NCBI GenBank assembly: GCA_022496185.1
Contig: WTXG01000154.1
Location: 23,742 to 87,741, forward strand
DNA from: Multifurca ochricompacta
Lineage: Eukaryota; Basidiomycota; Agaricomycetes; Russulales; Russulaceae
Length of the DNA stretch: 64,000 nucleotides
Reading direction: 5' to 3'
The position numbers were made by a program, and so were the translations under genes. The notes beneath the pieces are model-generated. The model worked only from the letters and a program-made list of their open reading frames with translations, was not told the DNA's origin and searched no databases. This document shows positions 21,403 through 32,788 of the stretch, one piece after another; within the stretch, counting starts at the first letter, position 1, and every line of letters starts with the position of its first letter.

Positions 21403-22597
21403 TAGTGTTGTGACGGCCCCGGCTCGGCCTGAAGCCGCGGCTTAGGCTCGGCTTTTAGCGGCTCAGGCTTGTCAAAACTCAAGCCTGGGCCGTAGCAACG
21501 GCTTCCGGCCGGCTTAGACCCGGCTTAGGCCCAAGCCGCGGCTTTACAAGTTTTAGTTTGGATCTTCTGATCGCTTTTACTCTGCATTTCTGAAGGACTT
21601 GTAGTTTACATTATATCAACCCCTGGCCACTGCTTTGGCCTTCTGCCATATTATGTCTCCTATTTAACTCATGTAACATAAATTGTCTTGACAAGTGTTT
21701 GTAACAGGTGCTTCTATCCCACACTTGCTATGTAGATAAGATAAGATGTTGAGATCGTGGTGAAACTAAGAGTGAAAATCCAGCAAGAATAGACCTTTAA
21801 ATAAGTTCTAGTACTATTCTATGAAATAGCAAAGCCGATCGAGCGTGTGATGTAAATCTAATTAGTTATCAGTGGCTTACTCTTCTAAGTACCCTGACAC
21901 ATCTTGTTTATTAATGCGCAATCGTTTCTGCCAGTCTGGCATTATCTAAAATACATACTAGACTACTTTAGATCACTCTATAATCAAATCATTGAATTGT
22001 ATCACTCAAACAAAGGCCGCGTGTATCTATCAGTGTCCATGCGTAGGGCAGCGACTACTTGGCATCGCGTGGACTGGGTCAGATCGGTCCGAACTCCTTC
22101 TTATCTTATCTAAGTCTAAGAAGGTCGACTCTGCAAGACGCGCAATCGCGTGACACCCTCAGGATGGTTTTCAATCGGTCTGGGATGCCAAAAAATGTGC
22201 ATCCAGGACATGTACTATATCAGCTACTAAGTTAAAGTAAACAAATGTATTATCTTGCAATGTGATTTAATCACATGATCAATCTGAGATGTATATACTC
22301 AGTATTTTAATTAATGTGAGACATGTTTTTATCTCATCAATTGTTTTATCTAAACACAATCACAATTATGTTGCTATCTCTGTACTGGTATTCTGGTTCA
22401 ACAGTTTGCAAAAATCCGGATAGAAAGCGTGACTCAGCCACCAAAAGCCGCGGCCTAAGCCGCAGCTTCAGGCTTTCCAAACCTTAAGCCTGAGCCCTGG
22501 GCCGCTGGAAGCCGTTTTCACGGCCTATGTCGGCCTGGCTTTTTCCGGCTCAGAAACGGCCGGCTTACGGCTTTGAGCCGAGCCATGCACATCACTA
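21403..22597. mobile_element. Non-autonomous hAT element C, inside A
   Basis: 1195 bp with termini TAGTGTTGTGACGGC and GAGCCATGCACATCACTA and a perfect 8-bp duplication CCCGTACT (21395-21402, 22598-22605). It begins 67 bp inside A. Both subterminal regions are built of short GGCTCGGC/AAGCCGCGGC-type inverted motifs. The interior (21805-22140) resembles the left arm of hAT D. No coding frame is present. Confidence 0.93.
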
Positions 22598-22749
22598 CCC
22601 GTACTGTACCAGCTCAAGTCAATCATCAAGATGGATGGTTACGGGTACAGAAAACGCCATCTGAACCTGTCAAAAAATGGCCATAGATGGCATTAGACAG
22701 CATGGATGGCAGGGCTTTAATCTTGTCATAAAGCCACCAAAACTCCCCC

Positions 22750-23098
22750 ACTATAGTATCTTTACCTATTTAGATAGTAGATAAGTGTTAGCTAAATATG
22801 GTAAAGATAAGAGATAAGATAAACTAACTACTCACTTCAGTTTATGTGGTCAAAACTGAAGTGAACATGTACAGAGTAGTGACCTTTTATACTGCTCAGA
22901 GGAGCATGACAATAAGTAGAATAAATATAGTTATTTAAATGTGACAAGACAGAAGGAATGTGTTGTGCATGCAATGTCTCTGAATCAATTATCTGACGCA
23001 CTTTAGATTATCTTATCATAATCATAAGATCAAGTCCACCCAGGAGCCCAGCTGTCTGGTCCCCAGTCCCCAACAATCCAGTCGCAACCGGCCCATCT
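22750..23098 (-). repeat. Dispersed repeat copy 2 (inverted, in A)
   Basis: Inverse of the repeats at 21056-21310 and 37069-37400. Shared landmarks are CGCACTTTAGATTATCTTATC, CACCCAGGAGCC and CGGCCCATCTCAAC. It lies in the left arm of hAT A. Confidence 0.65.
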
Positions 23099-23558
23099 CA
23101 ACAGCATATTATGGATTATGGAGTAGATTAGATTAGTGGATGGGGCATGATCTCCCTCTGTTGCCTGACAAGAAGCAGTTGCATCTTGCATGCATGCAAG
23201 CTGATGCTGCACTGGGTCATTGAGCTGTCTATTAGTCTATATATTTGATTTTTGCCTTATTGTAATTGAATTTTGGTCTTCCAGAGTCCAGTTGGAGGTA
23301 TGCTCACATTTACCACACTTGGCTTTAGGAGTTGCCTTATGCAAGCCCAAATATAGTTTTTGGGATGCCCCTTTTTGGGGCATGTTTTGGTATTGTTTCT
23401 CTGATGTCTCTTTTGTGATAATGTACCTACAATTACATTTATTGAGGGAGTTCATGTTCCAGTATGCCCTGTTTACACTGCTCACACTCACAGAAGCAAA
23501 TGCAATGCTTGAAGTCCCTCTATGAGTTTCAGATTATGGCTGGTAAAGTAGATTGTTG
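23099..23558. other. Left arm of hAT A, no recognised gene
   Basis: This stretch between the inverted repeat and hAT B holds a reverse frame at 23237-23491 with scattered Cys residues (CNCRYI, KCGKCEHT). It is not a clear known domain and may be a decayed fragment of an element gene. Confidence 0.3.
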
Positions 23559-23904
23559 GGTATTGTTAGTGATTGGCAGGGGTAACCCTGGGGTATCCTT
23601 GTTGGTACCCGTACCCGTACCCGTACCCGTAGTGATGGGTACGGGTAACCCGCGGGTTACCCGTGAAAACGCGTGCAAGTTCTTTACTTGCATCGCGCAT
23701 TTCGGATGACCGGCCCAGGCCATCCCGGACCAAGGCAATAAGGACTTGGACACCACGCGTTCATTTATGGCTACTCAATATCCCTCAAAATTTGCTGGTT
23801 TGTGTTCAGAAAATGAAATGGATACTTTATTTACATTATTATTTCATTATTTTGGTTTCATTTCATACAAGCACGACTGTTTTTTTGTTTTTTTTTTGTA
23901 ATTG

Positions 23905-24014
23905 ACTTCATAACACGCTTGCGGGATGGTGCCCAATCGCACGGCCACATCAGGAGAAACAATGTAGCTACTACTACTACAGACAATGAGTGGGAGCAAC
24001 AACAAAGTGATATC
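23905..24014 (+). repeat. Duplicated ~90-bp segment flanking the young gypsy insertion
   Basis: CGCTTGCGGGATGGTGCCCAATCGC ... CTACTACTACTACAGACAATGAGTGGGAG recurs with a few changes at about 31300-31390 in the same orientation. With the gypsy element removed, the copies lie about 180 bp apart. They form a diverged tandem duplication older than the insertion, separate from the exact GGATC duplication. Confidence 0.75.
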
Positions 24015-24019
24015 GGATC

Positions 24020-24760
24020 TGTCACAGCCAGGTCTCTGCTGTGTCGGTCGTCGTTTCAAGCTGCAGGTCCTCAAGATGTGGAGTTGGTGCAAGATTCAAG
24101 GTTAGACTATCAAGACAAGTCAAGTCAAGGTCTCAAGGCGAGCCCCAGCGAGCCACGGTCAAGATTCAAAGGCCCACAAGATACAAGAGGGGCTCGCTTC
24201 GATTCAAGGTGTCAATGCAAACCACAAGGGTCGCGTTCAAGGTTCAAAGGCCCACACAAAGCAAGAGGGGCACGTGCAAGAAGTGAGTTGAGGCAGTGGC
24301 AATATGCCCTGCTGAGGATCTGGGATGAAGGCTTCCCAAGTTGCAGCTTGGGAAGTTCAAGAGGATTCTGATAAAGACAAGTTGACCTGTATTGGGTACA
24401 AGAGAACAGACTTAAGGTCTGTCTCTCCAATATGTCCTGCTTAAATACATGTATTCTAGTGTCTTGTAAGTAAAGTAGAAGATTCAATATAGTAAAGTAA
24501 ATGTCCATATGAATCTCCAGTGGAGATTGAGACAGGAAATGTAAGTGGTGTTGCACCCACTCCAGAAGCGAATGAGTGTCAATCCCAGTCAGTCTAAGAA
24601 GTCCGAAAATCAGATAAAGAAAGATCATCAGCTCCAGTCACATGACTCGGAGCGAGAAGTCGAAACGTTGAAACAAAAAGTCGAACGCGCGCGGCTCGAA
24701 AAACCGTCACAAAACGTCACACGCGCGTCGCAAGCTGTCACGTCGACAATAAGCGTCACA
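24020..24760 (-). repeat. 3' LTR of young gypsy element
   Basis: 741 bp, TGTCACAGCCAG ... AAGCGTCACA. The minus-strand sequence just inside (ACGGGGGTGA) is a short polypurine tract. A second tract (AGAGGGGGGGTAA) lies at 25190-25203, right after the pol stop. The 138-codon frame within the LTR recurs in the other LTR and is not considered a gene. Confidence 0.93.
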
Positions 24761-25203
24761 TCACCCCCGTTGTACGGTCGAGCTTGCCCCTAAGCTCAGT
24801 TGATTAGAGTCGCGCCAGTGATACGCAGAGGAAGGTGGAGATCTTCGCGTCGTCGATGGCGTCGTCCGATCTCGCCTGATTGGAGTGTCGCGTGAAGTTC
24901 TGGTTGGTGCGCGTGATGTTAGATAAGATGTAAATTGCGTTTGAACATCGCGGCCAGTCCGGTCCGCCTGCCGTCGTCAACGCGCGAGTTCTTCTTGGTA
25001 GAGGTAGATTAGATCTGAGTCGTCTGGTAGCATAATGATTATGTGAGATCTCCGTCTAGATTGCATGATCGCGAAAGTCGTCTAAAGATAAGCCCATTAG
25101 AGGTGTGAACCTTGATCTGTCTTGACAAAGCGTTCGCTGGAAGCGGAAGTCGTTAAGGAAAATAGTGAAAATGGGCCTTTAATTGTCAGAATTTACCCCC
25201 CCT

Positions 25204-28200
25204 CTAAGACTGGTGCCGACCCTGGCGCCTAGATAGTGAATCGTAGTAGGCGCGGATGAGATCTGGGGCATGACAATCCTCCTCATCGACCCAAGAGTTA
25301 TCACTGGCTGGATAACCTTTCCAGCTGACTAAGTACTGGAGTTTCTTTGCGCGTCCATAAGTGCGATGATTTAAGATCGCATCCACTTCATATTCTTCTT
25401 CCTGGTTGATAAGATCGGGAGGGGGCCGCGCGTAATTAGGGCCATGAGCGTCAGTTTCCATATAAGGCGATAAAAGATCAATGTGGAATACATTGTGGAT
25501 CTTCATGTGGTCCGGCAGAGCTAAGCGATAGGCAACAGGGGAAATACAAGCCGAGATAATAAAGGGTCCATATCGTCGAGGGGCCAATTTGGAGGACGGG
25601 AAATGCGTCTTCAGATTCTTTCCTTCGAGCCAGACCTGCGCGCCGATCTTGAATTGTGGTCGGGCCGGTAGATCCGTGGTTGTCCGGAATGCGTGTTCTG
25701 CGCGAGATCGAGCGTCGCGTAGATTACGCATTCGCTCGTCAACCTGTGGAACATTAGTGTCACTAATCTCGGCCTTCCAGTCAAATTGAGTGCCGTGGAT
25801 CAGTACATGTGGGGAGATCTTCGTCTTATCATGTGGCCATGAATTGTGCACATATTCTGCTAGCGGTAGATAGTCTGGCCATTTATGTTGATCATCACTT
25901 ATCCAGAGTCTCAAGTACTGTTCGAGCCAAAGATTCATACGTTCGCTAGATCCATCTGTCCGAGGGTGAAACGCCGTTGATAAATTCTGTTGAACTTGAA
26001 GGACCTTTGCTAGTGCACGTGAGAAATGTGATGTAAACCGCGGATCTCGATCGGAGATGATGCGTCGCGGGACTCCGAAGAACGGGAGGAGATGGCGATA
26101 GTAGAGCGTGGCAATGCCTTCACCAGTAATTTCCTTAGAGCAAGGTATGAACTTGGCTGCCTTAGAACATCCCTGGTCTACGATCGTGAGTACCGCGTCA
26201 TACTTTCCAGCCGGCGGGAGATCCGTGATGAGATCCATAGCAATATATTGAAATGGGCCGTCGGTTGCCGGTACATCTAATGGAAAGATCGGCGCCTTCT
26301 TCGTGAGTTTCGGCTTATTTTCCTGACATTTGGCGCATCCTCGGACATATTCTCGTACAAAATCCTTCAGATCTCCTCCCTCAAACTCGCGCTGTACTCC
26401 GCGCGTGGTTTTGTCGATTCCGGGGTGTCCTGCCAACACATGATCATGGTATCGTTGTAGAATCTCGCGTCGTTCTGGAAGGGTACTGGGGAAGGGAAGT
26501 TTCACCGACTGCGTCATCTTAACGAATAACTCTGCTGGTAGGACTGTGACTTCGTCGTTGTCGTTCTCGCCTTGGTCCGCATCTGGTCGTCGTGAGAGCA
26601 TATCGGCCACGGTATGAAGCTTTCCTGGGACGTGCTCTAATGTAAAGTCAAAGTCTGCGAGCTCCTGGAGCCATCTAGCCTGTCGTCTATTGAGTTTCTG
26701 GGGTTCCTTAAAGTACTGAAGATTGTTATGATCGGTGCGCACTTGGACCTTGTGCTTGGCGCCTAGGAGATATTGACGCCACGATCTAAACGCAACGATG
26801 ATCGCGAATAGCTCTCGATCGTAGATGTCCCAATTACGTTGCGTTGCATCTAAGGTTTTTGACAGGTAAGCGATCGGATGTAGTCGTCCCTCGGGATCCT
26901 TTTGGCTGAGAGTTGCCCCGAGAGCATAGCCTGAAGCATCCGCGTCTACGATGAAGGGCTCTTCGAAGTCCGGTTGCATTAACACGGGTTGGGAGGTTAC
27001 GTGCTGTTTGAGGATGTCAAACGCTTTCTGTTCTGTTTCCGTCCATCTCCAGGGGTTCTTGACGCTAGTAAGCGCGTTCAATGGAGCTGCAATCTTACTG
27101 AATCCTTGGATGAACCGTCGATAGAATTGGCAGAATCCGAGGAACGAGCGCACTTCTTTTACGGTTGTGGGCGTTTTCCAGGCTGCGATGCCTTCTACCT
27201 TAACCGGATCCATGTGTACCTGATTCGCTTCTAAAATGAGCCCTAGGTACTCGATGCGCGTTTGCTCAAAGGCGCATTTTCCCGGCTTAAGATAAAGATC
27301 CAATTTACTGAGTTTATCTAGGACGCGATGGACTTTGGACTGATGATCTCGGAGGTTATGATCGGTGTGGATTAAAATGTCATCCATGTAGACAGTGAAC
27401 CAGGCCTTCCCGGCTTCGTCTCGTTCGTTAAGTTCCTCTCTGAATTCCGCATTCATCATGGTCTGGAATGTTGCCGGAGAGTTTGTAAGTCCAAAGAACA
27501 TAACATTTGGTTCGTACAAGCCGCGATTGGTCTTAAAAGCTGCCTTCCATCTATCCTCAGGGACTATTTGGATGTTGTTATACCCCCAGCGGACATCCAT
27601 CTTTGTGAATAAAGTGCTGCCGCGGACACGGTCGATAAGCTCGGGGATCAATGGTAATGGATAAGTGTTTCGGATTGTCCACTGATTTAATTTGCGATAG
27701 TCCTGGACCGGTCTGAGTTTTCCATCCTTCTTCTTGATGAAGAAGAAGGGCGATGCATATGGTGATTTTGACTCTTTAATGTACCCCTTCTGTAAGTGCT
27801 CCTCTAAGAATTTGTTTAACGCGTCCTGTTCTCCTGGTCCCAGTGGGTAGATCTTACAATCTAGTGTCGACGGTGCATCTGGCTTTAATTCGATTCGGTG
27901 ATCCCAAGGCCGGGCCTCAGGGAATCGCTGCGCTTCCTGGTCGCTGAACACCTTCTGATGTCGATGGTACTCCTTCGGCACGATCTGATCCCAAGAGCGC
28001 TCAAGATTATCTTTTGCTTTGATCGCTAATTCCTGAGCGATGTTCAATCTTCTAAGGTGTGCTCCTGGTACGCTGAGTTGGATCGATTGCATCAAACGCC
28101 CTTGTGTCCAGTTTATGAGCGGGTTACTAGCAGCGAACCAGGGATAGCCTAAGATCATTTGGTCTGTTCCGATCGACGCAACGTAGAATCGGTGTCGCTT

Positions 28201-29583
28201 AGATTGGTTGTCGGTAGTTATATCGAGATCCACATATTGATTAATGTTCGGGGTGGCATTAGGGGTTCCATCAGCGTTTCGTAATTTCTTGGGGATTGTG
28301 AGTCGTTTGGTCGGGAGTCGGTATTTGATGACAGTTCTGTGATTGATAAAATTCTCTGTTGCACCGCTATCAACGAGTGCCTCTATGCTGGCCTTCTCTT
28401 TCACACCATGGAGAGGGATAACCACATTCATTGCCCGGATAGGTGAGATGAATACATGATGTGAAACTATCGCTCGAATGAATGCCGCGCCATTCAAGCG
28501 ATACAAAAAATCCTCGTCATTTTTAAATTGACCCTGCAGTTCGAGGCGTTGGTCGTCGGTCATGGATTTCAGGGAAGCGGCGATTGCTGCGATATTCACT
28601 GTCGGCTTCGAGACGTTTGATCCGGTGGGTACCGTCGCAGTCGTCGGAGTGACGTTCGTGATAGTGGCGGTCCGAGCCGGAACGGTCGTAGTCTGTCGTG
28701 GGGTTTTATTTGGGCAATCTTTAATGAGATGTCCTCGGCGTCCACACCCAAAGCATCGACCCTCTCTTCTATAACGTTCTTTGTCCTCCGTAGTAACCGC
28801 CTTTCTGTTTGTCCCGATGTCCATGGCGTTCGGAGCGCGTCGTCGAGGGAGTGTGAACTTTACTCCCTGATTACTGTTTCGACTAGTGTTTGTTGTTTTA
28901 TTCCCAAGAAGGCTCTGGATGAAGACCAAGTTCGCGTGGTATCTTCGAGCTGAATCCACTGTTTCGTCGAACGTCCGGGGGTTGCCCTGGGTAATCATAG
29001 TCTGCACGAGTCTCCGTGGTAATCCTTTCTGAAAACCCTGCCGTGTTGCCGGGTCATCTAGGTGCAGTCCGGCCCGAGCTGCGAGATCTCGGAAATCGGC
29101 GATATAATCGTCGATGTTTCCATTTGTCATCCGGAGTTTCTCTAACTCCTCTAGTGCTTTTTGCTCGGCGGTTTCATCGGCGAACGCTGCCTGAAACGCT
29201 TGTCGGAATTTCTCCCACGGGTGCGGCTCTTGAATTCTGGCGTGGGCTACATTGGCTAGCCACCTCGTCTGCTCCGTCACCCATTGGTTAATCTTTGGTC
29301 CTCTCATTAGGGCCAACACATAGGACACTCTGGATATCTCGTTTCTTATGATTGTCGCTTGGCTATTCAGGAAGATGTGGAGCTCTACTTGAGTCCACCA
29401 ACGTTCTGCCTCTCCTCGGTTTCCGTCAAAGAATGGGGGCGGTACCCCTTCTGTTCGTCCCTCGGTCGTCTCATCTTTGGGTGTCGTGGTTACTAGTAAG
29501 TCGGTGTGTTCTCTTTCTGGGTCTTCTGGGTTAGCTGATTGCTGTTGTTGTCTAGGTTGGGGTTCATGAAATGTGATCGACAT
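25204..29583 (-). CDS. Gag-Pol polyprotein of gypsy chromovirus, intact
   Basis: A single 1459-codon frame starts at 29583 (MSITFHEPQPRQQQQ). Gag covers about residues 1-285 and ends with a CCHC knuckle (CFGCGRRGHLIKDC). Next are protease (VDSGATENFINH, about 405), RT with the catalytic box YMDDIL (about 735), RNase H (DADASGYALGATLSQ) and a TRP-like end (LHTVADMLSRRPD). Integrase follows with its zinc finger (HVLAGHPG ... CAKCQ) and DDE residues (MDLITDL, SDRDPRFTS, Glu in TDGSSERMN). The C-terminus is a chromodomain (LQYLVSWKGYPASDNSWVDE). The product should copy the element's RNA into DNA and insert it, with the chromodomain guiding integration. No broken motif was seen. Gag and Pol share one frame with no frameshift or stop between them. 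Confidence 0.96.
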   Translation of the reverse strand: MSITFHEPQPRQQQQSANPEDPEREHTDLLVTTTPKDETTEGRTEGVPPPFFDGNRGEAERWWTQVELHIFLNSQATIIRNEISRVSYVLALMRGPKINQWVTEQTRWLANVAHARIQEPHPWEKFRQAFQAAFADETAEQKALEELEKLRMTNGNIDDYIADFRDLAARAGLHLDDPATRQGFQKGLPRRLVQTMITQGNPRTFDETVDSARRYHANLVFIQSLLGNKTTNTSRNSNQGVKFTLPRRRAPNAMDIGTNRKAVTTEDKERYRREGRCFGCGRRGHLIKDCPNKTPRQTTTVPARTATITNVTPTTATVPTGSNVSKPTVNIAAIAASLKSMTDDQRLELQGQFKNDEDFLYRLNGAAFIRAIVSHHVFISPIRAMNVVIPLHGVKEKASIEALVDSGATENFINHRTVIKYRLPTKRLTIPKKLRNADGTPNATPNINQYVDLDITTDNQSKRHRFYVASIGTDQMILGYPWFAASNPLINWTQGRLMQSIQLSVPGAHLRRLNIAQELAIKAKDNLERSWDQIVPKEYHRHQKVFSDQEAQRFPEARPWDHRIELKPDAPSTLDCKIYPLGPGEQDALNKFLEEHLQKGYIKESKSPYASPFFFIKKKDGKLRPVQDYRKLNQWTIRNTYPLPLIPELIDRVRGSTLFTKMDVRWGYNNIQIVPEDRWKAAFKTNRGLYEPNVMFFGLTNSPATFQTMMNAEFREELNERDEAGKAWFTVYMDDILIHTDHNLRDHQSKVHRVLDKLSKLDLYLKPGKCAFEQTRIEYLGLILEANQVHMDPVKVEGIAAWKTPTTVKEVRSFLGFCQFYRRFIQGFSKIAAPLNALTSVKNPWRWTETEQKAFDILKQHVTSQPVLMQPDFEEPFIVDADASGYALGATLSQKDPEGRLHPIAYLSKTLDATQRNWDIYDRELFAIIVAFRSWRQYLLGAKHKVQVRTDHNNLQYFKEPQKLNRRQARWLQELADFDFTLEHVPGKLHTVADMLSRRPDADQGENDNDEVTVLPAELFVKMTQSVKLPFPSTLPERREILQRYHDHVLAGHPGIDKTTRGVQREFEGGDLKDFVREYVRGCAKCQENKPKLTKKAPIFPLDVPATDGPFQYIAMDLITDLPPAGKYDAVLTIVDQGCSKAAKFIPCSKEITGEGIATLYYRHLLPFFGVPRRIISDRDPRFTSHFSRALAKVLQVQQNLSTAFHPRTDGSSERMNLWLEQYLRLWISDDQHKWPDYLPLAEYVHNSWPHDKTKISPHVLIHGTQFDWKAEISDTNVPQVDERMRNLRDARSRAEHAFRTTTDLPARPQFKIGAQVWLEGKNLKTHFPSSKLAPRRYGPFIISACISPVAYRLALPDHMKIHNVFHIDLLSPYMETDAHGPNYARPPPDLINQEEEYEVDAILNHRTYGRAKKLQYLVSWKGYPASDNSWVDEEDCHAPDLIRAYYDSLSRRQGRHQS

Positions 29584-30468
29584 TGGGTCCAGTTTCGCTC
29601 CTGCTGGTAGCGCGTCGGATACGGTTGGAGGATACGTTCGGTTAGTGGGGTTCTGGAGGAATCAGGTGCGTTGAATCTGGTTCTGTTTGGGGCTATTCTA
29701 ATAGCTTCGATCTGTCCTAGGTGTTTAGGACAAACGTGGTACCAAGTTCCTTGGTAGAGGTCGATTGCGAGGCGCGTATGTCAGTAGGGGATCCGATATC
29801 CTCTAAAAGGTGCGTTTTCTTCTTCTAACTCTAACCAGCGTGCGTTTCTTTTCAGCTCCGGGTCGACGTTGCCAGCTAATCGGATCGGAAGAACAAATGG
29901 AAAGGGGGTCGCCCCTGCTGCAAGATTTGTTTCAATGGACGTTACTGAGGACTTCTGGAGCAGTTGCGCTTCCAGTCGAGGTTCGAGGACGAGGTTGGGG
30001 TTCGGGGAATCAGTGTCGTGTGGGGGACTGTCAGTCGGGGAGTCGCTTGCAAGAAGGGCAAGGCGGTTTCGGTTCTCAGGTAAGACGTGTTCGATTTCTG
30101 GGGTTACTGATCTGTCTTCTAGGTTTCAATCCGGAGATTGGTATTCGAGGGACACGTCGTTTGTCGAAGAGTGCTGCGGAGTGGGACGTTGTCGTTCGGG
30201 AATTCGGGGAAGGGGGAGGAGTCGTCCGAAGGCGTCCAAGGTTCCCTTGCGGAATAAGACGTCTTCGTTCAGGGTTCGGGCAAGAGGACGCGGGTCTGGG
30301 TGAGTCTCCTTTCTTCTTAAGTTCTGGGGCCGGCGATTAGGATCGCTGGCGTCTGGGTGTCAGGGATCAAGTTCGGGGGTGTCTGGTGTCGGGGCGAGGG
30401 ACGCGTCGTCGTCGCCTCGCGCGTTCAGTAAGTTCTTTTCTTTCTAAGTTCTGTAAGTCTGTTCTAAT
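29584..30468 (-). other. Long 5' leader of young gypsy element
   Basis: 885 bp lie between the 5' LTR and the Gag-Pol start. The sequence next to the LTR on the minus strand (TTAGAACAGACTTACAG) occupies the primer-binding-site position. Frames on the opposite strand (29810-30340) are GC-rich shadows without recognisable motifs. Confidence 0.6.
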
Positions 30469-31219
30469 GTCACAGCCAGGTCTCTGCTGTGTCGGTCGTC
30501 GTTTCAAGCTGCAGGTCCTCAAGATGTGGAGTTGGTGCAAGATTCAAGGTTAGACTATCAAGACAAGTCAAGTCAAGGTCTCAAGGCGAGCCCCAGCGAG
30601 CCACGGTCAAGATTCAAAGGCCCACAAGATACAAGAGGGGCTCGCTTCGATTCAAGGTGTCAATGCAAACCACAAGGGTCGCGTTCAAGGTTCAAAGGCC
30701 CACACAAAGCAAGAGGGGCACATGCAAGAAGTGAGTTGAGGCAGTGGCAATATGCCCTGCTGAGGATCTGGGATGAAGGCTTCCCAAGTTGCAGCTTGGG
30801 AAGTTCAAGAGGATTCTGATAAAGACAAGTTGACCTGTATTGGGTACAAGAGAACAGACTTAAGGTCTGTCTCTCCAATATGTCCTGCTTAAATACATGT
30901 ATTCTAGTGTCTTGTAAGTAAAGTAGAAGATTCAATATAGTAAAGTAAATGTCCATATGAATCTCCAGTGGAGATTGAGACAGGAAATGTAAGTGGTGTT
31001 GCACCCACTCCAGAAGCGAATGAGTGTCAATCCCAGTCAGTCTAAGAAGTCCGAAAATCAGATAAAGAAAGATCATCAGCTCCAGTCACATGACTCGGAG
31101 CGAGAAGTCGAAACGTTGAAACAAAAAGTCGAACGCGCGCGGCTCGAAAAACCGTCACAAAACGTCACACGCGCGTCACACGCGCGTCGCAAGCTGTCAC
31201 GTCGACAATAAGCGTCACA
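30469..31219 (-). repeat. 5' LTR of young gypsy element
   Basis: 751 bp, the same ends as 24020-24760. It is 10 bp longer because ACACGCGCGTC is repeated in tandem near 31165-31190. Confidence 0.93.
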
Positions 31220-31224
31220 GGATC

Positions 31225-31768
31225 GGCATTGGGGTTTGTGATGCTCAGGGAGCGCTTCACGTTCTGAGTCAAAGGACCTGCGAAGGTAAATTGATTTTAT
31301 AATGCGCTTGCAGGACGGTGCCCAATCGCGCGGCCACATCAGGAAACAACGTAGCTACTACTACTACAGACAATAAGTGGGAGTGACAACAAAGTGTCAT
31401 GGTGTAAAACCTGGGAGAAAGAAAACAGTGTAAACTAAGGTAAATGGCCATCCAAAACAGAGACCGTTCGAGAACGAAGAAAGAAAAAACTTACCAAGTC
31501 CTACATATCCACCAGCAAACTCAATCCGGCTCGCATGGTCGACGGGAAGCGATGGGCTTGACAAATGTTCCGCTTCTTGGTAGCTGCTGTCCAGAGTGGG
31601 TGATTGGAGCCATTGGGAGGCCGGTCTATCGACAGGGAGTAGGCGCAGTAGTCGCTGCCAGCCATGTTCTCAGAGGGAGCCGCGCGGGCGCGGTCACAGA
31701 GTCATTCCTCGCGCCAATTGTCGTAGGCACGGAGGCGGGAGAGGGCACGCCACTTCAGAGAAGGGCGT
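31225..31768. other. hAT B interior and LINE 3' tail
   Basis: Contains the second copy of the ~90-bp duplicated segment (about 31300-31390), then GC-richer sequence continuous with the LINE remnant, including PSLKWRALSRLRAYDNW on the reverse strand near 31750. No intact gene is present. Confidence 0.45.
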
Positions 31769-32788
31769 TCATCCAGGTCGCGAAGGGACATTGTCATGCA
31801 GGAATGGGCAGCAGCCTTCGAGGAAGCCATCATGGCATGGTAAGTCTTGACCGCCGGAATCCACATGAACTTGAGGTGGGTCTGGGAAAGTCGACAGCAA
31901 AGTGGAGAGCGACCACTGGAAAAGCACGAAGTCGCCAGTGAACTTGCGTGGGTCGTGCGAGCGGAGGGAGAGGAGGAAGGAAGAGGAGGAGGCAGTCAGT
32001 ACCACAGACAGAGGAACCAAGGACTCACCCAGAAAATTGCAGAGCCAGCTCATGGTGCGAGCCAGCCCAAACAACTCCATGTCAGCCCTAGTGACTCCCA
32101 AGCCCCAACACCACTCCATGATCCACTCACCCCGTTGATCCATAAGGGTCGCTGCCGCGGCCCCCACTACCTTTTCGTCGCCATGGCCTGCGCTGGATAG
32201 GGACATGGCGACATGTACGAGGATGACCAACGCACGCGGCTGGGAAAGATGTGTGGCGAGGGCATCCTTGCTGAGTTGAGGGCGGGTAACCCCATCGTAG
32301 GAGACGTGGTCGCCCCACTCTGGGAGTTCCCAGGGGGTGAGTGCAAGCACATCCACTGGGCAGGCCAGTGGAGGGGTGCGCGCCGCCAGCATCGTAAGCG
32401 GTGTGGGTCGTGCTGGCTGCGTGCGTCGTCGAGGCCGAGACAAGGGGGCCCAAATGGCATCATCTGCTTCAGTGGAAAGGCGGATGGACGGTTGGGACCG
32501 GGGAGGGAGGGACGAGTAGCGGAGTGAAGTGGTGTCTGTGAGCTTCTGCATATAGTGAGTCATGGAGAGAAGGCGTACCAGTTCATGGGAGCCGTGTGGA
32601 AAGACCCAGAGACCACTTTGACCATGTGGTTGGTGACTCCCTGTAGGAGCTTGATCAAGCCAGCAGCTTGTTTGGATCGGACCCAGAGCTGGGAGCCATA
32701 GGTGAGGACAGGGTGGCAAATGGCGTTCAGAACAAGACGCCAGTTGGCCATGCGAACCGATCGGAGGGAAGCACGTGGACAGCAGCAC
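31769..32788 (-). pseudogene. LINE (non-LTR) pol 3' remnant: RT end and RNase H
   Basis: The frame 32560-32751 encodes the RT thumb region typical of LINEs (NAICHPVLTYGSQLWVRSK, then VTNHMVKVVSGSFHTAPMNW). The longer frame 31769-32788 carries a degraded RNase H domain (LVILVHVAMSLSS, GAAAATL, WCWGLGVTRADMELFGLAR); the expected catalytic Asp of the first strand is not seen. The two parts are in different frames, so the element is dead. The 5' end is truncated, as is usual for LINE copies. It lies in hAT B beside the transposase gene. Confidence 0.7.

Larger units (their letters stand above)
24020..31219 (-). mobile_element. Young, apparently intact Ty3/gypsy chromovirus
   Basis: 7200 bp with LTRs at 24020-24760 and 30469-31219 and a perfect GGATC duplication (24015-24019, 31220-31224). 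It reads leftward with one Gag-Pol frame of 1459 codons. By eye the LTRs differ by one substitution (CACGTGCAAG versus CACATGCAAG) and a 10-bp tandem duplication in the right copy, so the insertion is recent. It is a different lineage from the elements at 1-13943. Confidence 0.95.

Noticed and set aside
24212..24628. 138-codon reverse frame present in both LTRs of the young gypsy element
   Set aside because: It recurs because the LTRs are duplicates. It has no start context or domain, so it is not listed as a gene.
29810..30340. Forward frames in the gypsy leader
   Set aside because: They are GC-rich and on the strand opposite the element's genes, with no homology visible.
32213..32527. Forward frames opposite the LINE remnant
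   Set aside because: They are shadows of the minus-strand RT/RNase H remnant.
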